This document shows, in pieces, positions 54,666 through 62,882 of a stretch of 64,000 bases of DNA (its first letter is position 1; every line of letters begins with the position of its first letter). The translations under genes and the position numbers were made by a program. The notes below the pieces were generated by a model. The model searched no databases, was not told the DNA's origin, and saw only the letters and a list, made by a program, of their open reading frames with translations. Location of the stretch: positions 248,001 to 312,000 of the forward strand of contig NZ_PCQA01000004.1 of assembly GCF_002979915.1 (NCBI RefSeq), written 5' to 3'. The stretch is from Arthrobacter sp. MYb213. GTDB lineage: Bacteria; Actinomycetota; Actinomycetes; Actinomycetales; Micrococcaceae.

Positions 54666-55499
54666 TTAGTGATCTCCCTCTTCGTCTTCCATCCAGGTGC
54701 GGTTTGAGCCGGTCAGGACGATGTCCCAGTTGTATCCGGTGGCCCATTCGTGGGTGGTGATCGAATGATCATAAGTGGCGACCAAACGGTCGCGTGCATC
54801 TTGGTCGGTGATGGCCTGATAGATCGGGTCCAACGAGAACAATGGATCGCCAGGGAAGTACATCTGGGTGATCATGCGCTGGGTGAAATCGGTGCCGAAC
54901 AATGAAAAGTGAATATGCGCCGGACGCCAAGCGTTGTGGTGGTTTTTCCACGGGTACGGTGCCGGCTTGATGGTGGTGAATGAATATTCGCCGTTTGGAC
55001 CGGTGATCGCACGGCCCACCCCGGTGAAGTTCGGATCGATCGGGGCTGGGTGCTGGTCACGCTTGTGGATGTAGCGGCCGGCGGCGTTGGCCTGCCAGAT
55101 TTCTACCAGCTGACCGGCCACCGGACGACCGTCGCCGTCCAGCACTCGTCCGGCCACAACGATGCGCTCACCAATGGGCTCACCGTTATGCTGAATGGTC
55201 AGATCCGATTCCAAAGCATGAACGTCGCGCTGGCCGAAGGCAGGGGAGCACAGCTCAATGGTTTCCGGGTCCACATGGTGCAGGTTCTTCGTCGGATAAC
55301 GTAGCAGCGAGGAACGGTACGGGGCGAAGTTGATGCGTGGCTGAGTTTCAGCTTTCTTCCCGGCAATCACTTCTTGGCGGTATGCCTCGTGAACGCTGGT
55401 GATCTCTTTGCTGATTGTCTCCTGCGAGTCGGCGGTGGCCGCAGGATCTAGGACGTGGGAATTCTCGAAAGATTCGTCCTTGGTGGTTTCGGTGCTCAC
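54666..55499 (-). CDS. pcaH: Protocatechuate 3,4-dioxygenase beta subunit (iron-binding)
   Basis: 277 residues. The iron ligands are visible: Tyr143 (GRYIHKRD), Tyr182 (PAPYPWKN) and His195 and His197 (PAHIHFS). The first 50 residues are an extension beyond the well-known Pseudomonas chain. With PcaG it carries out the oxygen-dependent ring cleavage between the two hydroxyl groups. It lies 44 bases after pobA. Confidence 0.92.
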   Translation of the reverse strand: MSTETTKDESFENSHVLDPAATADSQETISKEITSVHEAYRQEVIAGKKAETQPRINFAPYRSSLLRYPTKNLHHVDPETIELCSPAFGQRDVHALESDLTIQHNGEPIGERIVVAGRVLDGDGRPVAGQLVEIWQANAAGRYIHKRDQHPAPIDPNFTGVGRAITGPNGEYSFTTIKPAPYPWKNHHNAWRPAHIHFSLFGTDFTQRMITQMYFPGDPLFSLDPIYQAITDQDARDRLVATYDHSITTHEWATGYNWDIVLTGSNRTWMEDEEGDH

Positions 55500-55543
55500 T
55501 ACGTGCTCCCTTCGGGATGGATGAATGTTGAGATGACTGTGAT

Positions 55544-56740
55544 TTAGGAGTGTGGCCAGCCGGTGTACGACTCGGCCAAGTATTGCTGGCCATACCGGGA
55601 AGAGGTGACTGTTTCCAGTTCGCCCAGTGCTCGCTTAGCCATGAACGGGTCGGCGTTGACGGGGGTGTGGAGCATGGACGTCATCCAGTAGGAGAAATTC
55701 TGTGCTTTCCACACGCGCTTCAACGCCAGGTCAGAATAGCCGCCTAACAGCTTGTCACTGCCGGTGGAGAAGAAGGAATCGAGCGCTTCGAAGAGCACTT
55801 TTACATCAGCGAAGGCAAGGTTTAGTCCCTTGGCTCCGGTCGGTGGCACGGTATGCCCGGCATCGCCAATCAGGAACATGCGCCCATGTGAGAGCGGCTC
55901 GCGGACGAAGGAGCGGAAGCCTAAGACGGTCTTGTCAAAGATCTTGCCGGTCTTGAGTTGGAAGTTATCTGGACCATCAACGCGCTTTTGCAGTTCTGAC
56001 CAGATCTGATCATCACTCCAGGCGTTGACGTCTTCATTTGGGTCGCATTGGAAATACATGCGCTGCACGGTTTCACTGCGTTGGGAGATGAGGGCAAACC
56101 CATGAGGCGAGTTTGCGTAGATCAATTCCGGTGAAGACTTTGGCGCTTCGGTGAGAATGCCGAACCAAGCGAAGGGGTACGCGACCTTGAAGTCCTTGCG
56201 CACCGTGTCTGGCATCTGCCGGCGAGCGAATGAACGTGAGCCGTCGGCGCCTACGATGACGTCTGCATGGACCTCAAAGAGAGTGCCTTCGGCGTCGGTG
56301 AAACGGAACTTCGGGGTGGATGTTTCCATATCCATGATCTCGGTGACTTCGCAGTTGTAGCGAACATCGCCACCGTCACGCTGGCGGGCGGCGGCCAAGT
56401 CAACAAAGACCTCGTTCTGCGCATAAAGTGTCACGGTCGCGTCGACCAGGTCGCGGAAGTCCAGGGGATGCGATTCCCCGTTAAATCGGAGATCGATACC
56501 GGCATGTTCATCACCATCGGTGAGTACACGTCCGTCAACGCCGGACTCGGTGAGCATCTTTACTGCCTGAGCTTCAAGAATTCCCGCGCGGTGGGTGTTG
56601 CGAATGGTTTCATGGTCTCGCATTTCAACGACAAGATTGTCGATACCTGACTTGGAGAGCAGGTGCGAGAGCATGAGGCCGGCAGGACCGCCTCCGATGA
56701 TGCCGACCTTGGTCTTAATGATCCGTGGGGTCTGAGCCAT
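55544..56740 (-). CDS. pobA: 4-hydroxybenzoate 3-monooxygenase
   Basis: 398 residues, the classic PobA size. FAD binding is GIIGGGPAGLMLSHLLSKSGID, with DG-type motif VIVGADGSRSFARRQ and GD motif MFLIGDAGHTVPPTGAKGLNLAF. It uses NAD(P)H and O2 to convert 4-hydroxybenzoate to protocatechuate. It is first gene of pobA-pcaHGBDC. Its promoter region (56741-56897) faces the marR gene's 3' end; I see no obvious PobR/PcaR regulator gene in the window. Confidence 0.93.
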   Translation of the reverse strand: MAQTPRIIKTKVGIIGGGPAGLMLSHLLSKSGIDNLVVEMRDHETIRNTHRAGILEAQAVKMLTESGVDGRVLTDGDEHAGIDLRFNGESHPLDFRDLVDATVTLYAQNEVFVDLAAARQRDGGDVRYNCEVTEIMDMETSTPKFRFTDAEGTLFEVHADVIVGADGSRSFARRQMPDTVRKDFKVAYPFAWFGILTEAPKSSPELIYANSPHGFALISQRSETVQRMYFQCDPNEDVNAWSDDQIWSELQKRVDGPDNFQLKTGKIFDKTVLGFRSFVREPLSHGRMFLIGDAGHTVPPTGAKGLNLAFADVKVLFEALDSFFSTGSDKLLGGYSDLALKRVWKAQNFSYWMTSMLHTPVNADPFMAKRALGELETVTSSRYGQQYLAESYTGWPHS

Positions 56741-56897
56741 GGTGCCTGCCGATCTGTGCGGGACCAGTCTCAGTGGAATCCGGCGGCATTGCCGAATCCC
56801 CGGACATGGTCGAGGATGTTGAACTTCCTCAAGAATGCGGTGTTATTCGGACAAGCAATACTCAGCGTCTCATTGAATGAGAAAAGTTGCTCAATAG

Positions 56898-57377
56898 TTA
56901 CGCACTATCACCCAGCACTACCCGCGAGAGCAGGTCGCGAAGTTGGGTACGCTCCTCGGGGGTGAGTGCATTGAGTGTTTCCTGCTCACTCTGCTCGGTA
57001 GCCTTGCGAGCCTTACCGTAGAGTTTTTTGCCGGCGTCGGTAGCGACAACCACCTTAGAGCGGCGGTCATTCGGATCAGCCAGTCGGGTGACGAGACCCT
57101 TAGTTTCCAGGCCGTCAACCAGGGGGACGATTTGGCTTGGATCGAGAGCGAGAAGCTCGGCGAGGTCTCGTTGAGTTGGCATTACTTCGCTACATGCCAA
57201 TGAAAGGACCGAGTATGAGCGCACCTTCAGGTCGAAAGGTTTGAGCGCCAGGTTGGCTCGACCGGACCCGAGTGAGCGCATGCGCGCGACAAGGAAATCC
57301 AACTCCTGCATGAGGTCGCATTTCATGAACTGTTCCACCTTGGTCTTGGTCGATTTTTTCGCGTTACTCGCGTTCAT
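56898..57377 (-). CDS. MarR-family regulator, CouR-like candidate
   Basis: 159 residues. The winged helix is in YSVLSLACSEVMPTQRDLAELLALDPSQIVPLVDGLETKGLVTRLADPNDRRSKVVVATDAGKKL, with the wing motif DPNDRR typical for MarR. I choose ATG 57377 with GAGGA seven bases before; earlier ATGs lie in the promoter. It is divergent from the catabolic operon at 57512. A similar palindrome-bearing promoter sits before both the operon and the downstream binding-protein gene. By analogy with CouR of Rhodococcus, a hydroxycinnamoyl-CoA could be the inducer (inference). Confidence 0.8.
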   Translation of the reverse strand: MNASNAKKSTKTKVEQFMKCDLMQELDFLVARMRSLGSGRANLALKPFDLKVRSYSVLSLACSEVMPTQRDLAELLALDPSQIVPLVDGLETKGLVTRLADPNDRRSKVVVATDAGKKLYGKARKATEQSEQETLNALTPEERTQLRDLLSRVVLGDSA

Positions 57378-57407
57378 CCCATTGTCCTCGCTTTTCATGA
57401 AAAAATA

Positions 57408-57441
57408 AACCATTGACTTTTTCAAGGATTAAAGATTTTAT
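57408..57441 (+). promoter_or_regulatory. MarR operator and promoter of the catabolic operon
   Basis: AACCATTGA (57408-57416), five bases, then TCAAGGATT, an imperfect version of the perfect palindrome at 62775-62799. TTGACT (57413-57418) and TTTTAT (57436-57441), 17 bases apart, make a good sigma-70 promoter overlapped by the operator; it also lies before the regulator gene on the other strand. Confidence 0.65.
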
Positions 57442-57511
57442 GTATATAGCTAAGGTTCCCACTTTTCGCCCCTGCGGAACAATCGGGACATCACACTAAA
57501 TTGGAGATCTC

Positions 57512-58441
57512 ATGTCGTTAGCAGGAAAAGTTGCAATCGTTACCGGTAGTGGTCGCGGCCTCGGACTGAGCTATGCCCAAGAACTTGCCCGCCAGGGAGC
57601 TTCGGTGATTATCAATGATGTCGACATGGCGGCCGTAGAAGCAGCCGTTAGTGCAATCACTGAATCCGGCGGCAAGGCCGCTGGTGTCGTCGCCGCGGTC
57701 GGCTCGACCGAAGCAGCCAAAGCACTAGTTGCCGGGGCCATCGAGAATTTTGGACGATTGGACATTTTAGTAACCAACGCGGGTGTACTGCGCGATAAAT
57801 CCCTGCTGAAAATGACAGACGAAGACTTTGATCTGGTGATCAACGTGCACTTGCGCGGCACCTTCACCTGTGTGCGGGAAGCCTACGGCTACTTCAAGGA
57901 AAATAAGGTTGCCGGACGCATCATTGCCATCGGCTCGCCTACAGGTCAGCGCGGCAACTTCGGCCAGACCAACTACGCAGCGGCCAAGGCCGGCATCGTG
58001 GGCATGGTGCGTACTTGGGCGCTAGAAATGAAGCGCGCAGGAGTTACTGCCAACGTCGTCATCCCGGTAGCTGCAACCGAAATGACTAAGACCGTACCGT
58101 TCTTCTCCGCCGCGGTGCAGGCCGATGAACGTGGCGAAGCCATGCCAGACTTCTTCCGCAAGGAACTAGGCTTCGGCACCGCCGATGACGTGGCCGGACT
58201 GATCGCATTCCTTGCCTCAGATGCTGCTGCGGATGTGAACGGGCAGGCCATTGGAGTGGGTGGAGACCGCATCCAGATCTGGAGCCATCCAGAAGCAGTG
58301 AACACCGAATTCCATGATGGTGGCTGGGATTACGAGACGTTGACCAGCGAATTCTCTACTCGTTTTGGTGAGTACCAGCAGAGCGTTGGAGAGAAGTTCC
58401 CAGAACTTCCCGAAGAACTTCGCCCAGAACCAGCCAAATAA
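57512..58441 (+). CDS. SDR dehydrogenase, 3-hydroxyacyl-CoA type
   Basis: 309 residues. TGSGRGLGLSYAQELA (NAD motif), NAG, IGSPTGQRGNFGQTNYAAAKAGI (Ser, Tyr, Lys catalytic set). The sequence is close to multifunctional-enzyme-type SDRs that oxidise 3-hydroxyacyl-CoAs. In the deduced pathway it would oxidise 3-hydroxy-3-(4-hydroxyphenyl)propanoyl-CoA to the 3-oxo compound. ATG 57512 has TTGGAG upstream. First gene of the operon. Confidence 0.8.
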   Translation: MSLAGKVAIVTGSGRGLGLSYAQELARQGASVIINDVDMAAVEAAVSAITESGGKAAGVVAAVGSTEAAKALVAGAIENFGRLDILVTNAGVLRDKSLLKMTDEDFDLVINVHLRGTFTCVREAYGYFKENKVAGRIIAIGSPTGQRGNFGQTNYAAAKAGIVGMVRTWALEMKRAGVTANVVIPVAATEMTKTVPFFSAAVQADERGEAMPDFFRKELGFGTADDVAGLIAFLASDAAADVNGQAIGVGGDRIQIWSHPEAVNTEFHDGGWDYETLTSEFSTRFGEYQQSVGEKFPELPEELRPEPAK

Positions 58442-58458
58442 GGTTCGAGGAAAAACAA

Positions 58459-59349
58459 ATGACAGTTCGCTATGAACTAGGCATCAACTTCGGAGCCATT
58501 AATGCCATCGACATGCATGTGCATCTTGAAGTGGACGAATGTGGTCACAAGGCTATGCCCGAGGACCTCTTTGAAGCTTCCGCAGCATATTTCAAATCTG
58601 AAGAACGCACCCCGTCGATAGATCGCATCGCCCAGGTGTATCGCGAACAACAGATGGCTGCGGTGGTCTTCACCGTTGATGCGCGAACCGCACTGGGCCA
58701 TGAACCTAATTCCATCGAGGACTTGGTTGCCGGGTGTTCGCGTAACAACGATGTCCTCATTCCTTTTGGTTCGGTGGACCCTCGTCGCGGAGAAGCAGCA
58801 TTGGGAGACGCCACTTACCAGGCACAAAAGCTTGGCGTCCGTGGGTTTAAATTCCATCCTTCGCTCCAGGGCTTTGACCCAAGCGACGTAGCCTTTTATC
58901 CGTTGTGGGAAACCCTGCAGGAATTGGGATTGCCGTGTATTTTCCATACCGGGCAAAACGGTATGGGTGCGGGGTTGCCCGGTGGGCGAGGAATCAAGCT
59001 TCGATACTCAAACCCGTTATTGCTCGATGACGTGGCAGCCGACTTCCCGAACTTGACCATCATCATGGCGCACCCGTCGGTGCCTTGGCAGGATGAAGCA
59101 AATTCAATTGCCACGCATAAAGCGAACGTATACATCGACCTGTCCGGCTGGAGCCCGAAATATTTCCCAGCCTCGCTGGTGAAAATGGGAAATAACGTCT
59201 TGGCTGGCAAGCTCTTGTTCGGTACCGATTATCCGCTGATCACCCCACAGAAATGGATGGGTGCCTTCGCGGAGCTAGAACTTAAAGATTCGGTACGCCC
59301 AGGAATTTTGAAAGGAAACGCAATGCGAGTCCTGGGAGTTGATGGTTAA
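58459..59349 (+). CDS. Amidohydrolase-2 family hydrolase (CouO-like candidate)
   Basis: 296 residues, metal-dependent. Motifs are DMHVHLE (HxH), FKFHPSLQGF, CIFHTG, IMAHPSVPW and LFGTDYPL, which supply His and Asp ligands. The ACMSD/gamma-resorcylate decarboxylase family includes hydrolases for beta-ketoacyl-CoA in the Rhodococcus coumarate pathway (CouO). Here no thiolase is present, so this enzyme could split the 3-oxo-CoA by water to 4-hydroxybenzoate and acetyl-CoA (inference). It is 17 bases after the SDR gene. Confidence 0.75.
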   Translation: MTVRYELGINFGAINAIDMHVHLEVDECGHKAMPEDLFEASAAYFKSEERTPSIDRIAQVYREQQMAAVVFTVDARTALGHEPNSIEDLVAGCSRNNDVLIPFGSVDPRRGEAALGDATYQAQKLGVRGFKFHPSLQGFDPSDVAFYPLWETLQELGLPCIFHTGQNGMGAGLPGGRGIKLRYSNPLLLDDVAADFPNLTIIMAHPSVPWQDEANSIATHKANVYIDLSGWSPKYFPASLVKMGNNVLAGKLLFGTDYPLITPQKWMGAFAELELKDSVRPGILKGNAMRVLGVDG

Positions 59350-60536
59350 TGGAACCAGTCACCGGTAGCGACCTCTACGGATTCAAAGATCTGTTGAGCG
59401 AGCCAGAACGCGCCGCTTTGGCACGGTTGGGTACGGTCCTTGATAGGCACGTTCGCCCGATAGTTAATGACTATTGGGAACGCGGGGAATTTCCCGAACA
59501 GATCGTTGCGCCACTGATCGAGGCGGACCTGATGGACCCGCTGGAACTTAGAGAAGCAGGGCAGAAACCCTCGGGGTTGTACGGAGGATTTCGAAACTTT
59601 GAAATCGGCCGTGTCGATGCTTCGGTGGTGACCTTTTACAACGCGCAGGCAGGTTTATTTCGCACCACGGTGAACCTCGGCGGTAGCGCTGAACAAGTGG
59701 CTGAACTTGATCCGCTGATTACTTCCTATCAATACAAGGGAGTTTTCGCCTTGACCGAACCGGACCACGGTTCGGATATCGCCGGCGGCTTGGCCACCTC
59801 GGCCGTCGCCGAAAAGCGCGAGGGCACCGACGGATGGCGCATCGATGGCGCAAAACGCTGGATTGGCGGGGCTTCCCAAGCCGATGTGCTGGCAATCTTT
59901 GCTCGTGATGCGGCCGATTCACAGGTCAAATGCTTCTTGGTACCCACCGATAATTCGGGGGTGAAAATTCGGAAGATCGCCGGGAAGGCAAGCCTGCGGA
60001 TCATGCAAAATGCCGATATCGAGCTGGATGACGTGTGGGTTCCAGATTCAGCAAGACTCAAGGAAATCAATTCCTTTGCTGACGTTGCGGCTTGTCTGCG
60101 TAATATGCGTTCGGACGTCGCCTGGATTGCCACGGGAGTCGCCGCAGGAGCCTACGAGGCTGCGCGTCAGTACGTCACCGAACGTACCCAATTCGGTAAA
60201 CCACTGGCGTCATTTCAGCTCATTCAAGAGAAGCTGGCGCACATGCTTTCCAATGTCACCGCTAGTTTGGCAATGGTGGTGCGCCTAACTCAGCAACAAG
60301 ACGCTGGGGTATACCGCGATGAGAACTCGGCTATGGCCAAGATGTTCACCGCCCGGATGTTGCGAGAAACTGTGGCGCTTGCCAGAGAGGTCTGTGGCGG
60401 CAACGGAATTCTGTTGGAGCACAATGTCGCTCGCCATCATGCCGATGCCGAGGCGATTTATTCCTACGAGGGCACTCACGAGATCAACTCGTTGATTATC
60501 GGACGCGCTATTACCGGTATTAGCGCCTTCCGCTAG
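59349..60536 (+). CDS. Acyl-CoA dehydrogenase
   Basis: 395 residues. FAD and substrate motifs are ALTEPDHGSDIAGG, RWIGGAS, and the C-terminal RQYVTERTQFGKPLASFQLIQEKLAHM, CGGNGILLEHNVARHHADAEAIYSYEGTHEINSLIIGRAITG, where the Glu in EGTHE is the catalytic base position. It resembles glutaryl-CoA dehydrogenase-type enzymes. It could oxidise the saturated side chain of 4-hydroxyphenylpropanoyl-CoA to the cinnamoyl-CoA. It starts at the stop of the previous gene (TAATG), so it is coupled. Confidence 0.85.
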   Translation: MEPVTGSDLYGFKDLLSEPERAALARLGTVLDRHVRPIVNDYWERGEFPEQIVAPLIEADLMDPLELREAGQKPSGLYGGFRNFEIGRVDASVVTFYNAQAGLFRTTVNLGGSAEQVAELDPLITSYQYKGVFALTEPDHGSDIAGGLATSAVAEKREGTDGWRIDGAKRWIGGASQADVLAIFARDAADSQVKCFLVPTDNSGVKIRKIAGKASLRIMQNADIELDDVWVPDSARLKEINSFADVAACLRNMRSDVAWIATGVAAGAYEAARQYVTERTQFGKPLASFQLIQEKLAHMLSNVTASLAMVVRLTQQQDAGVYRDENSAMAKMFTARMLRETVALAREVCGGNGILLEHNVARHHADAEAIYSYEGTHEINSLIIGRAITGISAFR

Positions 60537-60592
60537 AACTACTGATTCAACAAAAGCCCACCAAACTGACACTAATTAACAGGAGACACACC

Positions 60593-61048
60593 ATGGCACA
60601 GACCATCTTGAGCTACGAAGATATTGCAACCGCTGCCGGCAAAGAGCTGGGCTACAGCGACTACCGAGTAGTGACCCAGGAGCAGGTAAATACCTTCGCG
60701 GACGCTACCGATGACCACCAGTGGATCCACACCGATCCGGAAAAGGCGAAGGAGGGTCCTTTCGGTGGCCCCATCGCCCACGGGTACCTGACGCTGAGCC
60801 TGCAGATCGCTTTCTGGTCAGAACTTTTCGACGTAACCGGGGTAAAGACCCGGGTGAACTACGGTTTGGAAAAGGTTCGCTTCCCCTCCCCAGTTCCGGT
60901 GGGTTCGAAGATACGAATGAAGGCCACTATCGCCGAGGTGGATGAGGTTAAGGGCGGCTACCAGATTGCCGTAGACCAAGTGATCGAGGTTGAAGGAGCG
61001 AGCAAGCCTGCCGTAGTTTCCCGTGGCCTCTACCGTTTCTACGCCTAA
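60593..61048 (+). CDS. MaoC-family enoyl-CoA hydratase
   Basis: 151 residues. The hot-dog R-hydratase motif is FADATDDHQWIHTDPEKAKEGPFGGPIAHG, with Asp and His as the catalytic pair. It would add water to a trans-2-enoyl-CoA such as coumaroyl-CoA. It follows the dehydrogenase gene by 56 bases; AGGAG lies at 60581. Fits the hydratase step of the deduced operon. Confidence 0.85.
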   Translation: MAQTILSYEDIATAAGKELGYSDYRVVTQEQVNTFADATDDHQWIHTDPEKAKEGPFGGPIAHGYLTLSLQIAFWSELFDVTGVKTRVNYGLEKVRFPSPVPVGSKIRMKATIAEVDEVKGGYQIAVDQVIEVEGASKPAVVSRGLYRFYA

Positions 61049-61105
61049 CTAAACCCGGCAGCCACAGCGGTAGCACCGCGACAGAATTAGCGAAATGAGC
61101 GACAG

Positions 61106-62623
61106 ATGTTAAATAAAGGGTTTGGCAAATGGATTCACCGCCGCAGGGTGAAATCAGCGCAACATACAGCGGTGATCCATGCCGGGGTGAGCTTCAACTA
61201 TGCGCAGCTGGCCGAGCGCATCGATCGGCTAAGTGACGCGTTGCGCGCCAGAGGAATCTCCCACGGCAGTCGGGTGGCATTCTTAGGCGCCAACCACGCA
61301 GCGTTTTTAGAAACGATGTTTGCGGTCACCCAGCTTGGTGCTCTTTTTGTTCCGCTAAATATCCGGTTAACCCCGCGCGAGCTGAATTTTGCTTTACGGG
61401 ATTCTGGTAGCGAGATATTTATTTATGTCGAGAATTTTGCTGCAGAGGCTCAGAGCGCAATTATCGATAGTCCGGTGCGTGAAAGCTTGGAAGTCGCGAC
61501 GGTGCCTGGTACTGATTCGAGTTATGAACGGGCACTAAATTCTGGCGAGAACCGGCACGTCGATGTTCAAGTGCGCTTAGAGAATCCGGCGATTATCCTT
61601 TACACCTCGGGCACCACGGGGACTCCTAAGGGGGCGGTGCTGACCCATGAGAATATGACGTGGAATTCCTACAATGTCATCGTCGACTATGACGTGACGA
61701 GTAAATCGGTCGGGTTGTTGATCTCTCCGCTATTCCACGTGGCTGCGATGGGGATGGGAGCACTTCCGGTCCTCTTGAAGGGCGGCACTCTGGTGCTTCA
61801 AGAGCGGTTTGACCCGGCTGCAGTGCTACAGGCAGTAGAGCAGTACCGAGTCACCCAACTGTCCGGAGTTCCCACGACCTTCCAGATGTTAGCCGAACAC
61901 GACACCTGGGCAGACACCGATTTGTCCTCGTTGCAGATGCTGACCTGTGGAGGCTCCGCAGTGCCGTTGCGGGTACTTGAATCCTATGAATCTCGCGGAT
62001 TAGGATTCAGCGGGGGCTATGGGCTGACCGAAACCGCGCCGGGGACCACCCTGTTGCAGGCCTCGCATTCGCGATCCAAGATGGGATCAGCCGGGCTGCC
62101 CCATTTCTTTACCGACATTCGAATCGCCGATGCGCAAGGCAATGAACTTCCTACCGGCGAGGTAGGTGAAATTTTGATCAGTGGGCCCAACGTCATTAGC
62201 GAATACTGGGAACGGGCAGACGCTACCGCGGGTGCGTTCTATGAAGGGGGCTGGTTCCGTTCGGGAGATATCGGTTATGTAGATGACGAAGGCTTCCTCT
62301 ATATCTCGGATCGGCTCAAGGACATGATCATTTCGGGTGGGGAGAATATCTACCCAGCCGAAGTTGAGCAAGCAATTATGGAACTGGCAGATGTTGAGTC
62401 GGTAGCGGTGATTGGTATCCCAGATGAAAAATGGGGCGAAGTGCCGCGTGCGGTGCTTGTTTTGAAGCCGGGTAGTGCCTTAAGCGAGAGCGACATCGTG
62501 GCACATTTGAGCGGTCGTCTGGCGAGATATAAGATTCCTCGAACCGCAGTATTTCTCGACGAACTGCCGCGCACCGCGAGCGGAAAGATCCGCAAGGCAG
62601 AATTGCGGAAGCAATACAGCTAA
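61106..62623 (+). CDS. Acyl-CoA/aryl-CoA ligase (AMP-forming)
   Basis: 505 residues. P-loop YTSGTTGTPKGAVLTHEN, A5 motif YGLTETAPGTT, A8 motif WFRSGDIGYVDDEGFLYISDRLKDMI and the C-terminal Lys in PRTASGKIRK. It would activate a hydroxycinnamate or hydroxyphenylpropionate to its CoA ester, the entry step of the pathway; a fatty acid substrate is also possible. It is the last gene of the operon, before a hairpin. Confidence 0.85.
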   Translation: MLNKGFGKWIHRRRVKSAQHTAVIHAGVSFNYAQLAERIDRLSDALRARGISHGSRVAFLGANHAAFLETMFAVTQLGALFVPLNIRLTPRELNFALRDSGSEIFIYVENFAAEAQSAIIDSPVRESLEVATVPGTDSSYERALNSGENRHVDVQVRLENPAIILYTSGTTGTPKGAVLTHENMTWNSYNVIVDYDVTSKSVGLLISPLFHVAAMGMGALPVLLKGGTLVLQERFDPAAVLQAVEQYRVTQLSGVPTTFQMLAEHDTWADTDLSSLQMLTCGGSAVPLRVLESYESRGLGFSGGYGLTETAPGTTLLQASHSRSKMGSAGLPHFFTDIRIADAQGNELPTGEVGEILISGPNVISEYWERADATAGAFYEGGWFRSGDIGYVDDEGFLYISDRLKDMIISGGENIYPAEVEQAIMELADVESVAVIGIPDEKWGEVPRAVLVLKPGSALSESDIVAHLSGRLARYKIPRTAVFLDELPRTASGKIRKAELRKQYS

Positions 62624-62658
62624 GCCGCGTGGTGTCGCAACTGAATTATTCGACTTGA

Positions 62659-62699
62659 ACACCCGAGCCATCCAAGTACTTTCTGGATGGCTCGGGTGT
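62659..62699 (+). terminator. Hairpin terminator after the acyl-CoA ligase gene
   Basis: Sixteen-base perfect arms (62659-62674 and 62684-62699) with a 9-base loop. The T run is short (GTATTG), so it may be partly read through. Confidence 0.7.
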
Positions 62700-62774
62700 A
62701 TTGCGTCAATGTGTGACGCTGCGTTAAAACAGCATGTGCCTTGGAAACCATTGGAATTCAAATAGTTATAAAGT

Positions 62775-62809
62775 CAACCATTGACTTTTTCAATGGTTGC
62801 ATTAGTCTT
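62775..62809 (+). promoter_or_regulatory. MarR operator and promoter of the binding-protein gene
   Basis: CAACCATTGA (62775-62784), five bases, TCAATGGTTG (62790-62799): a perfect 10-base inverted repeat. The TTGACTTTTTCAA core is shared with the MarR/operon promoter at 57413. TTGACT here would be the -35; a weak -10 lies about 17 bases later (AGTCTT). Confidence 0.7.
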
Positions 62810-62882
62810 GAGTTGTGGCTCAAGTCACAATAATTTTGGCTCACCACTCGGAGCCGAATCAACGGGTTTCAAGGGGAAAAAC

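Noticed and set aside
56871-56895. A third MarR-type site before pobA (ATTGA...TCAAT)
   Set aside because: The arms are only five bases and the gap is 14 rather than five bases, so the match to the two good sites is weak.
62781-62882. Earlier ATG for the binding-protein gene
   Set aside because: It lies within the MarR palindrome and the extra residues precede a complete signal peptide and lipobox that start at 62883.
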